The position numbers and the translations under genes are program-made. Positions 37,601 to 50,059 of a DNA stretch of 64,000 nt are shown here, piece by piece. Numbering within the stretch: the first letter of the stretch is position 1; each line of letters starts with the position of its first letter. The DNA is taken from positions 33,242,867-33,306,866 of the forward strand of contig NC_031770.1 of assembly GCF_001522545.3 (NCBI RefSeq). The letters run 5' to 3'. The notes under the pieces were generated by a model. That model saw nothing but the letters and a program-made list of their open reading frames with translations, was not told where the DNA came from and searched no databases. This stretch comes from Parus major (lineage: Eukaryota; Chordata; Aves; Passeriformes; Paridae).

Positions 37601-40600
37601 TCTCTCTCATCTCCCCGAGTCATTTAGGAATGGAGCAAGTGGCCAAACCTGAGTATTCATACCTGAATGGGTGAAACACAGAAAGATCTGAAGAGAGTAA
37701 TTCAAGAGGCTGGGGAAGGGTTTTTTATTTTATTTTATCATATATATTCTAGCATAATTTCATAGTTTGTAAGTTTTAAATATTATGCATAGAACTAACT
37801 GAAATCTTAATCTGCAGTTATAAATTTCTTGTTTCTGTAAATACCCTTTATATAGTTCTTTATTATAACTAGAAAATCAAGCCCTATCAAATTTAAACTG
37901 AGCTAAATTGCTACGTCATTGAATATATTGCCACATTTTAAATTTTGAAATACAAGTACGTTTTGAACTTCTGTCATCTCTTTCTTAAGAAAAAGAGAGA
38001 AAAAAATGTAATTATTGGAGGAGAAAGTGTCTTTTTAATTTTGGTTTTGGATAAAACCAAAGCAGTAAAATTTTTATAAATTTATAAATTTGTGTAAAAT
38101 CAAAGCAATGTTGATAAAATTTTAAATAGCCTTGAGACAGAGAGTACTAGGGGAAAGGAAGGCACTAGCCTTCAACAAACAGCTTGGAAACCTAGTACTG
38201 TCCTCAAAAATGCTGGTTCCAACCAAACCTTCAGCATTGGTCGGCTCTTTCTGTGAGGATAAGACACAATCTCCCCATCATTTGTGTAGGAACTCTAACT
38301 CCTAAATAGCTGAGGGGAAAAACAATTTGTTCACTGTGTAACTGAACACAAGCCTTCCCATATTGTAGGGAAAACTGGTTTTATGAAGGCAAAGGAACGT
38401 TCTGTGCACATTGCAATGGAGACTTGGTGCAGGGAGGCTGTTTGGAGCAAATACATGTTTAGTTCCTGTTCTGGAAAATTGTTAGGACACATGTGCTGCA
38501 TGTTCCTCTATGTTCCATAGTGCTTCACAGATAATTGCACAAAAAATACATGTGAACAGCATTTGAGGTAGAAATGGTATATTTATCTCTTTGATGCCTT
38601 ATTTTAGCGAGGCAGGAAAAGTTTGAGGAAACAGTGTTTCTGAACAAAAGGTGCTGCAAATTGTCAGCAGACAGAACTGCAAAATTGTGCAGTCTGTCCT
38701 TTGTTAACTAAGATGGTTATTCATCACAGAGTGGTCAGTGATAATTTTATAGGAACATTCATTTATAATTTCTAGCTTCTATTTTTTTTTCCTTAATTTC
38801 AGGCTTCAAAGTGTATATTTTATTTTCTGTTATAGTCCATTATATCATAAATGGACAAATGATAACTCATCACAAACAAAATAATTTTTGCTGCCTATCT
38901 GGTGTCTGGATTCTAAAGAGATAACCTGGATGCCTGCATGCCAGTGCAACCAGGATTTTTATGGTGTCAATAATCTTTGCTCATCACATGAGAAAAAATC
39001 AGTGTGTCAGTATATTCCTGCAGAGTCATTAACATACGAAGTCACTCTGCTTGCTTAACAAAGCATGGTTTGGTGTATTATAGTTTCCTAGTCTGCTTGT
39101 CTGATTCACCTTTGACAAAAGTAGAGAGCAAATTCAGTCCCTTCTTCAGTGGCACGCTAATGTGGGAAATAAATCTTCGGGCATAAGGTCTGAATGGCAG
39201 TCATTTAAATAATTCAAATGCAGCGATCATTTTGCCCATGTGCCTTTCATTTCTTTGTTTTGTTTCTCTGTATTCCCAAATTACTGAGAGACAAATGATC
39301 TTCTGTGGCAATCTATATTTTTAAAATATCTAGAGCTAAATAATCCCCGTCCTCTTTAAATTCAGTTTAATTGGTTACATGTAAAATAATTATTTGCTCT
39401 CTCTTTTGTGGTGTGGAGGGGGGAGTTGGAGGGGAGAAGTAACATACAAGCAGATGTGCTGCTAGATCTACAGGCTTCTGCCAACCATATGGCATCTTAA
39501 AGAAAGATGGTTGGAGCGTCTGGATTAGCAAAGAGTCGGGATGGAAAGCCATGTGTCGTGTTGGTACAGGCAGTTGTTTTAGCTCTCTGTAAAAGGCTTC
39601 AGGAGATTGTGTAATGGAACAAATGGTACTGCAAGCCTAGTAACAGCCTTACCGCTGCTGGAGAGGCAATTGGCCCCCAGGCGAGTACTGCTTCATCCTT
39701 GCTTGTTGGATTTTTGTGAAGGATTTTTAGATCATTATTATGTGTTCTTTTAACGTACAGGAAACTTGGGAGATGCAATTCTGAACTTTATACTTGAAAG
39801 AGAGATACTGTGTGCTTAGGATTTTTTCACACTCTCATTTTTTATAATGAAAACATACAGTTCTCTTCTCTTTGAAATGAAAAACTCTTGCCCCTCTGCA
39901 AATTTCCCGCATCCTTCACAAACACTTTGAGACATCAGTTCACTGAATTTGTAGCTGATGCCCAGATTTGGTGGAAAACTACTCTCTCTAGGATTTGGTT
40001 AGTTAAAAAAAAAATGGGGCTATTGTGCTTGTGGCTATAATATACCAGCTTGGCATTTGTATTCTGTTTGACAGGGTACTCTTTATGCAAACAAGGGGCC
40101 TGCTTCTATTAAAGGCAGAACTCCTTTGGGTTTTAGCAACACAGGATTGGGCATTTCATGGGTTTTTGTGTTCTTTACAGGAGTCTGTAGTTCACATTAC
40201 AGCTCGTAGGAGTTATTCTGGACCACTAGAAAAGCTAATGTATCCAGATCTGTAACAGAAATAGATTTTAGTAATTTCTCTACTGTCATACAATAGAACT
40301 CTAAATTCCTGTGTATTTCAAATGAAATCAGACCTCTTAGTAGATACGTAAATGCAGTTTTTTCTCCTTGATAACATTTGTTTCAAAGGAAATAAAACCC
40401 TGATGCTGCAGCACAGAAGTTCAGTAATTAGGATTATTTTATTTGAAGAGATTTTAAGTACATTATGATCCCAATATCATCATTTTTTATGTAAGGAGAT
40501 AACATGAGGGATGCCCAGTATTCATTTGTAGGTAAATACTTGCTGAGCAGGTGATGTTATGGTTTCAGAGACATTAGAAACAACCCATTAACTACAGAAG

Positions 40601-40850
40601 CATCCTCCCTACTGAGAATCTTTGCTGAAAAATACACTATCTTAAACTGGGACAAATGCTGCTCTAATATAGCTTAGATTCATAATAATTTAAAAGTAAA
40701 ATTACAATTACTGCTCTATTTTCTCTTCAGTTTTTTTCATACTCTCCAGAAGGTTCCTTATCTGGAGCTTAGGAAACAGCAGTACTCAGCTTAATCTGCA
40801 GTTTAGTTACAGCAGTGCACGCTTTTTCCTGAGCTGCCTTCATGCCCCCC
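28628..40850 (+). other. SDCCAG8: SDCCAG8 giant intron, middle third
   Basis: This is AT-rich intronic DNA without any exon in the SDCCAG8 frame. It contains a C-rich patch at 32409-32429 (three C-runs, G-rich on the - strand) and a G-run pair at 33355-33370. It also has a three-unit GC-plus-T-run tract at 33412-33460. Open frames of 60-92 codons occur on both strands and look like chance. No mobile element body or RNA gene was recognised. Confidence 0.7.
33412..33460. repeat. Poly(T) tract with regularly spaced GC interruptions
   Basis: Three consecutive units of GC followed by T-runs of about 13, 10 and 8 bases, then TTTCC-type pyrimidines. This is a low-complexity pyrimidine tract on the + strand, probably grown by slippage of a GC-T(n) unit. 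Confidence 0.8.
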
Positions 40851-40890
40851 TGCTCAAGCCTGCATATGTTGTTCAACACTGATCAAAAGT

Positions 40891-40912
40891 AGCCTCCCTC
40901 AGGAGGGAGGCT
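40891..40912. repeat. 9-bp perfect hairpin with 4-base loop
   Basis: AGCCTCCCT at 40891-40899 is the reverse complement of AGGGAGGCT at 40904-40912, with loop CAGG. It is a compact GC-rich hairpin at the start of a GC-rich pocket in the intron. No T-run terminator logic applies in this genome; function is unknown. Confidence 0.7.
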
Positions 40913-43900
40913 TGAGTTCGTTTTGTCGGCCTGTTCATTGCCTCGCCCCAGCCAAACTGAGCCAGGTGTGAGGTGGACAGTTGTCCACCAGGAGTGGTGC
41001 CAAGACCACCAGCATCTCCTGGAAGACTCTTGCGATGGCTGCTGAGGAGGAGCAGAGTTGGACCAGTGAGCCCCAGTGGGGATCTTGGGGTCTCTTGGGG
41101 CACCTGCTGAGCTTTCACTGCCTTTCAGACACCCCCGCTGCTTTCTGCCCCGTGTTCATGTGTGAGTTCACCAACAGAGAAATGTATGTTTTCTCCGGGC
41201 TTCCCTTAGAATAAATTTTAAGTAATGATGTATTTGTGCTGCAGCAACAGTGTTGGAGGTTCCCACGTCTACAGAGATAGTAATTGACTGATAGCAGGTG
41301 GATGTCTTGTTCTCATTTTGCTTATGTGTTTGTCTTCTCTATCCCTATTTAAAAGAACAAACCCCACGGTTTATTTTTCAACAAAGAGACACAGCTTTGT
41401 TTTCTTAATTTACTACTAGTGATTTAAGGCAGTTAATTTTCATTTAAGTGAGAATATTCAGTTTCCAAAAGCATATCAAGACTTCTAAGGTTTTTGTTTA
41501 AATGTTTGCTTCAGAAATATTACCCCTGCTTACAACTGAAAGATGAGAATATGGGGAAATAGTGTGAGAAAAGCATAATTTACCTAACAAAACTAAGCAA
41601 GACCTTTTGATGTAATCCAGGTGGGAAAGTTTTCTCATATTATTACATTAAACATGTGGTCAAGAAAGCTATTTACATTTATTTCAACCCGTAGCAAAGA
41701 AAAAACTGATAGTTTAGCTGGAATTTTTCACTATTATTAAAATGAGGTGGCAACAGAAGAGTCTGTGCATGCACATGCACAATTGTGGACAGAAGGAATC
41801 CTGCTGGAAGGTGCTGGTGGTCTTATCAAGCTGAGAAGTCTGTGTAGGGTCCAGTGACCGCTGGCTGATGTGCTGAACTGTGACATGGGACAGCCAGGCT
41901 GGAGACACTTTCGTGCTCGTTTTGTATGGTATTGCTGACAGCCCTGTGCTGCTACTGCAGGGACTCTAGACCTGGTATTCTCATCCACAGGCTAAGCTGC
42001 TGTCACCAGAAAGGCATAATTGACCCTTTGCAACAGCTGTTATCTGGTTGTTTTGATACTCAGCTCCAAAAAGCCAGGTTGCAGTCTTATTCTTTACTGT
42101 GGAGGGATTAATGGTTTTCCTGAAGATAACTGTAATGATATGTGTCTAAAACAACAATAAAATTCCATTATTTCATAGCAGTGAATAAGTTCACCTTGCA
42201 GTAAATTGAAGCACAGTTGGACTAATGCACATGTAAATTACAAAATAGCCACTCTCTTACAGCGAGTGTAATACTGTCTATAATGTACTAATACATTTTT
42301 AAGATGTATTCTGTGAAATGCTTCCCTTCAGTGTTGCTAAGCAATTGCAGGTTTCACTAACTTCACATGCAGTTTCACTGTTTAAAATTAAAACTAATTT
42401 AAAATTAACTTCTGTCCAAAACAAAACACCAAGTGGACTCTCTCTTCACAAGAGCTGAGCTTCATGAAGGTGGGCTGACAATTCTGTTCAGATTCTCTAG
42501 CTTTTCTCATTTTTCTGAAAACACTTGTGGTTTTTCAGGATGAAGCTGCTTTCCTCTCAGCCCTTTTCAATGCAAAATTACCTTACCATTTTCCCTATGT
42601 TTAGTCTTCCATGTTACATTCCCCATGGTGTTTCCTGCTGTGACTACTTTCAGTCTCAGCAAAACTGGTTTATGGGTGTACTGGGGAATGTGGGAAGATT
42701 GGGGCTGGCCCCAAGTGATACAGCCCTGCTGCAAAGTGCTGAGTTGCGTGCCAGCAGCAGCTCCCTGTGAGGTGGGAGCATGCTTGCATGGCCAGCCGAT
42801 GCAAACAGAGGCCAAACCCTCTTCAGGCCCCTTGGGTGTATCCACGCATATCTTGAGCACAGATCTTTCTTACCTCTCACGCACATCCTAGGCTCCTCTG
42901 CCCACCTTGACCTCCTTCCCAGCCATTCCTTAGATCTTTACTCTGTATGTGCCCCTATTTCCCCTTTTGTTTCCTAGGAAGAGTTAAGTTTTGAAATTAG
43001 AGCTGTAATAGAAGAGGAGTAGGCTGAGCTTGGGCTAAGCTCTCAAACAGAGGCAATCTGCTCTGTGTGGATGGAGAGCAGTGGGCCCTCATATGTAAGA
43101 CATCTATCTGAATACACTGCACTGAAAAAATTGTCTGTCACCAATATAAGTCATATTTCTCCTTTTCTGTGTCATAAGCATAAAACTAAACTCTGTACAA
43201 AGCCTACAACTATCATTAGTTTGTCAGTGATTTATGTAAACCACAATAATGCTATGTGAACCCAAAAAAAATAAGCAAATGCCTGTCAGAGCTTAAAGGC
43301 AAAAAATCATTTATTTGAAGTGAACTGAAAAGAGACACAGCTCTAGAGTGGAAAATAAGGGTAATGGGAATTAAACACCAAAAGTAACAAGTGACACCTC
43401 CATAGATACTTAACACTTTGTGTTTGATATTTTTAGAGTTTATTTTCATAGTGGTCAAACTATGCGCTATAGCAGCCTTGGGGTTGTACTGCAGGACCGT
43501 TTTGAAGGACTGTGATACATAGGCCTTAAACCTGGAAACGCTCCCTTGCAGATAAGCAAATGAGAAGGGCTGTACCCGGCACTATTGGCCTCTCATCTGC
43601 AAGGTGAAAAATATTTTACCTTTCAAACACAAGTACTACTAGCTAATGAGATAAACAGAAGCTTTATGCTCAGTACCTCAATGCCTTGCAGCCCTTGCTG
43701 TTTGCAGCCAGGATCTGGGCTCAATGAGGACAGCAGGGCCAAACCCAAAGCTGTTCTGTTTGCCTGCAATTGTGACTGTCAGAACAACTGAAGCAGTTGT
43801 AGCTCAGCTGCACTGCCCTTTCTAGCGGTAATTTTTTTTTAATTAAGACAATATCTGACAAAGTAAATTAACAGAAGCTGATGCTTTTAACAGGTTTTTT

Positions 43901-44448
43901 GCTTCAAATGCCTGATGTCAGCTTGGGCCACATGTACATTCTGCACATGCCATGGGATAGAAAAAGTGAAGACTTCTTTTTCAATTCTCTGCTGCCTGCC
44001 CAGACACCACATGTACTGTCTGTTACATGTCGCTTCTGATGAGGTTCATGCTGGGAATTTCTTTTTAAAGGCAAAGTATTTGTGAAGGAAAGAGTTCAGA
44101 TTGGGCAGATTGCATTAAAAATTCTCAATGTCTCCAGCTTGAATACAGTGATTGCTTTATGTGGACACCAGCTAGCAGTTTGTACAGGTTCAGGTTTGTC
44201 TGGTAATAAAATAAGAGGAATTGGAGTTAGCAGTAGGGGAAATTTCACACACATTTATAAAAAGTAAACCAGCCACAAAAATTGTTGTAACCACTGATAC
44301 AAGCACAGGAAAATTATTTCAGTAATACAAATACTTATCTTATAAACATGAGGAGACTACTTTTGAAACCTTAGTGGGATATGACTGAGAAACTGTGCAA
44401 AATCTGTTCTGTCTGGCACATAACAAAATCAGAGAGGTGAACATCTTT

Positions 44449-44544
44449 AAAAAAACAAAAAAAAAAAATGTAGAGTCTATACAATTCAAAATATTTCTGT
44501 ACTATTGTCTGCTTCTAGCCCTGCCTCTTTTTTTTTTTTTTTTT
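44449..44544. repeat. Poly(A) run and poly(T) run in inverted arrangement
   Basis: An A-rich run at 44449-44468, interrupted by one C, is followed about 60 bases later by 17 T residues at 44528-44544. The two could pair as a long A-T stem in RNA. It may be two simple repeats, or two oppositely oriented retroposon tails. Confidence 0.7.
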
Positions 44545-46315
44545 CCCCTAAGGTACTTTACAACATTCTAAATTACTACCCTGAATGATCTGGAGAATTG
44601 TTTTACTTCATACTTGTCAACTAAAAGCATAAAATAGTAACCAGAACTATTTCTTCTCTAGAGCAAACCTCATCCAGGGTTCATATCCCTATCAAAGTTC
44701 TTACTATTTTGTATTCCTTTAAAGGAGGAAAAGCCTCATCTTCAGCCAGGGGATATAGACACAAATAGTCATTAGTGAAGCTTTCACCCATATCTTTTCC
44801 TGCCTGCTGTACACTCTCATCCATTGTTTCCTTCCTGTCAAAACCCAGTAGGGCTAAAAGTGGCCATCACAGCAGCAAAGAAGCCCAGCTGCTACACCCC
44901 CCTACTGAAGAGCAGGCTGATAATGTTCTCTACAGCATGTTAGACATGAGCTATTAGAAGCCCAGGAATAGATTCAGGCTCAGGTTTCCTACATGATCTA
45001 TTTGTTTAACCTGGTGGACCACCTGTGGAAGACATATTTGAATAGTCAGTGGTGACATCTGAAACAAAGGGGAAGCTCCTATGTAAACTTTGAATTAAAC
45101 CCTATTTGTAAGTGTTTTCATAGCATGCGAACATTGGTATCTTATTGGCGATGATATACTATAGACAACTTAAAAGTAAGTGGAAAATTTTAGAGTGTCT
45201 TTAGTAAAAGGGAATTTAGATGTTACCCAGCTATAGCTATAAATTTAAATTTTAAATAAATAAAAAAAAAAAGACGATTGAGTGATACAAAGCCACCTGG
45301 GTCAAGGGGTTCATGGTGAAATGTGGACATTTGCTTCTTAGGTGTCCAATTCCAAACTGTGCAGGGGATATTAAGTTCTAGTTACCGTCTGTTAACATCA
45401 GTTGAATGGGTTTGTTCTGCCTGTAGCGTGGGCAGGTGCTTACCTTACTAAGCCAGAAGTGGTGTAGATCTGCTCTGCCTGAGCAAATGACAGTCTTGGC
45501 CTTTTTGTGGCAACAGAAGTCTGATAGGGATTCCAGAGGGTGGGAAAATCCATGGAAACTTTTTAAAACATGCGCTGATGTGTATCTCTGTGTAGTTTTA
45601 GAATTCAGGGCTTTCAGTGTGACAGAAATGACGAGGCTTATTCACTACCCTTAGTTTCTACTCACTGTTACAGGGTGGCTTTTTGGTCTGTGTGTTTTTC
45701 CTCTTATGCTTTTTTTATTTCATTAGCATGAAGAAGGTGCATCATAGTGTTTTGCTTCTGAAGCCAGATGGGAGAATGCAATTCAGTTAAAGGATAGGTT
45801 GTACGTATAGATATTCCAGTCTAAATTTTGGGAGCATGTGGGGGCTTCTCTGAGATGCTTATCACTTAAGGTTGTTTCAAGGCACTGATCTATGGGTCAA
45901 GATCTTAAGTAAACAGTAATATAGGACATTAGTGGAACTTTGGGTATTCAGCAGAAGGTGACCTTAGGTAGTGCCTGACCTACCTGTGTCAGGAACTAAG
46001 TGTGATCACCATAGTGATCACCCTTCAGCTGCATCTTTGCAGCATGGCAGAGGTCTCCAACGTGGTCTTTGGTTTTCCCACTCAGAACCAGGAACTCATC
46101 TGATCCTTCTATCACCCACAGGCAAACAAACAATGCAGGAGCAACCTTAGAAACTCATAGCTTGACACTCTTGCCCTGACAGGACAAATGCATTTTAAAG
46201 GCAGTTTGCTGCCCAGTGACGTATGCTCATGGTGTTGGGTTTTGGTCATTTTGGGGGGCAGCAGGAGCCAGGCTCAGTACCTCCTCACCCACAGAGATGT
46301 GGCCCTAGTGCTGGT

Positions 46316-46355
46316 GGCCCCCCTGGGTGGCTAGTGGCCTCCCTGAGTGGCTAGT
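46316..46355. repeat. Two-copy 20-bp tandem repeat in a GC-rich pocket
   Basis: Two adjacent 20-base copies, each ending GGGTGGCTAGT or GAGTGGCTAGT, differ at two positions. They lie inside a locally GC-rich segment (about 46240-46560) with several G-runs. This is a small tandem duplication with no coding context. Confidence 0.75.
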
Positions 46356-49300
46356 GCTCCAACCCTTGCCATGGGGTGCCTGAGGGTTGCGGCACCCACT
46401 GGTGGTGTGATCGGCTGGCCTGTGTTACCATGGCAACTGGCAGATGGGGGGGCTTCAGCAGGGGCAGCAGGGAGGCAGCCACGGCAGAGCACTGGCTGAG
46501 CTACTCAACAACAGCCCTTTCAGCACTGACAGCTCCGCTCTGGCTGGCCAGAAGTAGTTATCAGATTACTTGTATTAAAACCTAATTAAGATGTGTGTCA
46601 GTAAATGCAGCATGATTATTGGATTTGGTGATTTAGCTGCTGCAGGTTGCTGCAATCCAATCACGCCATTTCAGCAAATCCAGCTCGTTGGAGTAAAGTG
46701 AAAACATTTTAAACCAGTAACCTGACTATGCTAAAAGAGTTTTTACTTTTACTGCCTCTACTATGTCAAGGACTGACTGATACCCACTGCAGGGTAAATG
46801 GGTACTGCCTACAGATCCTTGCATATTAATTTCATTCAAATCAACATTAAAACCCAGGGGAGGGCTGACAGGTTATATCAGCTTTTACCTTCATTGTGGA
46901 TTGCCTATGGATTAGTGGGCCTGAGTCCCCCAGGGCAGGGAACTTGCAGCCAGAGTCCTGTGGGTGCCCCTGGTTTAGCACTGTGTTACAATAGAAAATA
47001 AAGCAGCTTTTGTTTTTATCTGTAGGCCACACATAAGGGGAAGTGTAACATGGTAGGTGCTAGTACAGCTTCGTGGTCTTGGTTGCAATGGAAGTTTATT
47101 CTGCAGGTGGAATTCACCTTAGTGCCAAAGCTCTGCTCTGTGTTAGATGTTTTACCTCATTTCTGGACAGCCTGGAGTATAGCCTAGTCTCAGATCCAAA
47201 TTTCACTGTCGTGTGAAATCTTCTGCATGTTCTAACTGCACGAAAAAAGCAAGGTAGGTTGGAGCCATTCTAACATAAAACTGCCTATGAGTTCCAAGTA
47301 CTGAGAATAAGAAAAAAACATTTACCTTGAAGCTTTCATTGCAACTTGTGATGCCTTGGTTGTGTTCTCCTTCTGTGGAACCACTCATCCCATAGAACTC
47401 TTTCTTTCTGGCCTCCTTGTAGAAATAGGGATTTTGGTTTAAAGTGGTTAATGGGAAATTATTTGAAGGGTATTCTTATCACTAGTGGCTAGGAGCTTTC
47501 TCCTTAGTGCCAGCTGGGTATGTCCTACTCCTGTGGGTAATCGAAACATAACATGGTTTAAGAGCTACGTTTTCACCTTGTGCCTTGAAGTAATGTGATA
47601 GAGCATGGAGTCAGTCCCTGTCCTTCAACATGACCAGGCCAAGGGGGAGCAGCTGCATGCCATCCCAACTGGACAGATCTTGCACTTTGGTGGAAAAATT
47701 ACCTTGTTTAGACAGGAGGGTGAGGACACAGTGGTCACTCAGATGCTCAGGATGCAGTAAATTTGTCTGGTAGGTGGTGTTGCCAGAATGAACGTGGCGA
47801 CTGTGCAACCTCCCTGACTCGTATTAGCAAAATGTGCAGAAGGTTCTGTCACCCAGTTGTAAAAATGATGGCAGGCATCGATGTGCAGTTGTAACATATG
47901 GGAAGTACAGTGAACGTGGGTGGAGCTGTTCATTTCTCATCTTGAATCATTTACGAGATCAGCAGGCAGGCCAGATACAATGCATATGGGAATGTGTGGC
48001 TGTGCTGCACATGTCACATGTAATAGCAGATACTGTGAGAGGGCCCAGAGCCTGTCCTCAGGAGCTAAACACACCAGAATAGGCTGGGAGTCACAGTGTG
48101 CGGACCAAGGGCCAGCTTGGCAGCAGTTTTGGGAGTACAGACTGGCAGGCAGAATTTAGGAACTGACAATCCAGATTTGCACTGACTGGAACTGCACCCT
48201 TTTCATTCATTGTTGCCCAGAATTTTAGATTTGAATGTTATTAAACCTGTAGGCAAGCACTGGAGGTACAGATGATAAACGTAAAAGTTGTGGCCTGCTG
48301 GTCAAACTCAGCTCCATGCCTATGTCATCTTTCTCCCCCCACTCAAGAAGACAGTTTAAATATAACACTGGGTGGTAAAGTTGCAAGCAGAAAAGTGTAA
48401 TTGAGCATTTCCATGATTAAAGACTTTTCTATTTACAGCAGTTTATTTGAAAGAGCTTCACAATACAACACACTAGGGCTTGTGTCCAGTAATATTTTTG
48501 AAATTTGCATGGACTACCTGTGATTATCTACTAAAAATATTGTTCTCATGTAAAAATCACATGAGTTGGAAATGACTTCTGACTGGATGCCAGGACTAAT
48601 AAACAGTCACTGGAGAAGTAACAAGTGATACCTGCTTTCTTGATTAAAGAAATAGATATGCAGTTGACCTGTCGTACAGCACTGTTGTCCCAACTCAGGC
48701 ACTTGTTCATCCAGTGTAAGCAGAAGGCCTCTGCATGTTTCTTCTGTTACCTGCCAGGTTTTTCCCTCTGTTTTGCAGCCCCTGATGAGGAGGAGCTTTG
48801 GAATGATGGGCTCTTTACATCTTTTCCCCAGGAATCCCTGTTACACTGTTAAAGGATCTATGCTGACATGCTTAATTAACACTAAGCTTACTTGAAATAA
48901 GTGCTATGTTCTGTAATGAGTTTTGGACATTGACCAGCTTGCAAAGAGCAGTGGACAGAAAACAGAAGTTTTTGTCGCTTCAGGTCCAGTTTGTCAGGGA
49001 ATTTGGGTATTTGGTTTTATAATCTGGGCTACAGTGTGTGTTTCAAGAAGACAGTTACTGAAGCAGCTACAGAGTGTGCAGCTTGCTTAGCTACAGGTGT
49101 CAGGATGCAGGCCTGCAGTCCTTACTGATGTCACAGCAAAGCAGATTTGCTGTCATGTCCTCATAAAGGTTCTAAATTAAAAGTGAAAAGCTTTAAAAGT
49201 GCTAATTTAAAGTGTGAAAATACATTTAATGTGCATTCTAGGAGTAATACTTTAGTTTCAGTCCAACCTGAACTCTGAACTCTGGGCACTGCGACCACCA

Positions 49301-49375
49301 GTGCAAACATCAAAGCTTCTTCTGTGAACTCCAACTTCAGATGTTCTGCAACCCTTTTATCTATTTCTTTTCCAG

Positions 49376-49502
49376 GTTACAGCAGCTTGACAAGCACTGC
49401 CAGGTCACTGCCCAGCAGTTAGTGGAGTTGCTCAACAAACAGAATCAGCTCTTCAAAGAGAAGCACCTGCTTACAGAAGAAGTGCAGTTTCTGCGAACAC
49501 AG
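49376..49502 (+). CDS. SDCCAG8: SDCCAG8 coding exon, last certain one
   Basis: The exon is 127 nt, preceded by CTATTTCTTTTCCAG and followed by CAG|GTACTG. Its first base completes the Arg codon (AG|G) from 17706, and 42 full codons follow, ending in phase 0 after Arg-Thr-Gln. The peptide begins LQQLDKHCQVTAQQLVELL, continues NKQNQLFKEKHLLTEEV and ends FLRTQ. Human SDCCAG8 has the same LRQLDKH..TAQQLV.LL.KQNQL...L.EEV..LRTQ arrangement, after which only a short tail of about nine residues remains. The last heptads of the C-terminal coiled coil are intact. The end of the protein depends on which downstream terminal exon is used. Confidence 0.95.
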
Positions 49503-49646
49503 GTACTGTGCCAAAAGAAAAGAAAGTCTGGGGGGAATATTCTGCAGCTTTAGCAGAGAAATCTGCCAGCAGTCTGATTTCAACTGCTGGATTTTGTTGC
49601 TGTTGTTCTTTTAAATACAGCATTACCTTATAAAAAATAAAATAAA
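49503..49646 (+). other. SDCCAG8: Candidate composite terminal exon (read-through with poly(A) signals)
   Basis: If the donor at 49503 is not used, the frame continues 16 codons (VLCQKKRKSGGNILQL) to a TAG stop at 49551-49553. Two adjacent AATAAA hexamers lie at 49635-49640 and 49641-49646. This arrangement could make a shorter, intronically polyadenylated SDCCAG8 transcript with a basic tail. It is seen in sequence only; no transcript evidence is available, and AATAAA is common in AT-rich DNA. Confidence 0.3.
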
Positions 49647-49989
49647 AATTCATGCAGTTGGAAAGAGACAGGTAGCAGAACCTGACTCTCACTTAAATCT
49701 AAACTAAATGAAAAAAGTATTTTGAACTGACAATCAAAAAGCAGAAGTTCCTAGCTTTCTCATCTGAAGATTTTTGTGTTGCTTTTTCAGAGAAAAGGGA
49801 AATTTTTTTCTTTAATATCGTTAATGTTTAAACAGTAACTTGATATTGGTAATTGCTTAGAGGTTTTGCTGCCATTTGTCACACTAAAGTCCTTCCATCA
49901 CTTTGTGATTTTTTTTGTCATCTTTTTTTGAAGTAATTTATCTTTTTGTTGCTCAGTGACCACTCATGGTGAGACACTTGAGATTTCCT

Positions 49990-50059
49990 GTGCAGAGCCA
50001 CTAGTTGAGCCTTGATGATCCCAGTGTGTCTCTTTCAACTCAAGATATTCTGTGATTCA
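49990..50059 (+). mobile_element. CR1 LINE 3' end fragment
   Basis: The segment reads GCAGAGCCACTAGTTGAG, then TTGATGATCCCAGTGTGTC, then TTTCAACTCAAGATATTCTG and TGATTC. This follows the 3' end of the avian CR1 retrotransposon (about TTGATGATCC-TGTGGGTC-CCTTCCAACTC-GATATTCTGTGATTC). It is a 5'-truncated, diverged copy on the + strand, as is usual for CR1, and carries no coding capacity. It supports a sauropsid, most likely avian, origin. Confidence 0.75.

Larger units (their letters stand above)
40851..49375 (+). other. SDCCAG8: SDCCAG8 giant intron, right third with GC-rich pockets
   Basis: The intron becomes more GC-rich here than its left part, notably around 40850-41200, 42650-42950, 46240-46560 and 47600-48130. 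It holds a short perfect hairpin at 40891-40912, a poly(A)/poly(T) pair at 44449-44544 and a 20-bp tandem duplication at 46316-46355. Open frames in these pockets overlap on both strands and show no known domain. The interval ends with the CTATTTCTTTTCCAG acceptor of the last certain exon. No promoter-like CpG island is clear. Confidence 0.65.
1..49502 (+). other. SDCCAG8: SDCCAG8 gene body, 3' part (four certain coding exons)
   Basis: SDCCAG8 is a coiled-coil protein of centrosomes, centriolar appendages and the ciliary base. It is needed for ciliogenesis, and human mutations cause nephronophthisis and Bardet-Biedl-type ciliopathy. Four exons at 8482-8609, 10728-10836, 17575-17706 and 49376-49502 join in frame into about 165 residues. 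They follow the C-terminal part of the vertebrate protein in order: KARALQ..QQREQELTQK, LLTSQNTF..KLKEE, SEVNQLSQEK and QQLDKH..ATAQQL-like blocks. All splice sites are GT/AG with compatible phases. The 5' exons lie left of the window; I found none in 1-8481. The terminal exon is unresolved. Identification is from recalled family sequence, not a database search, but several long near-identical blocks make it firm. Confidence 0.93.

Noticed and set aside
40851..41220. GC-rich pocket as a promoter or CpG island of a nested gene
   Set aside because: CpG is still scarce, no TATA or start-site context is visible, and the overlapping frames on both strands have no known domain.
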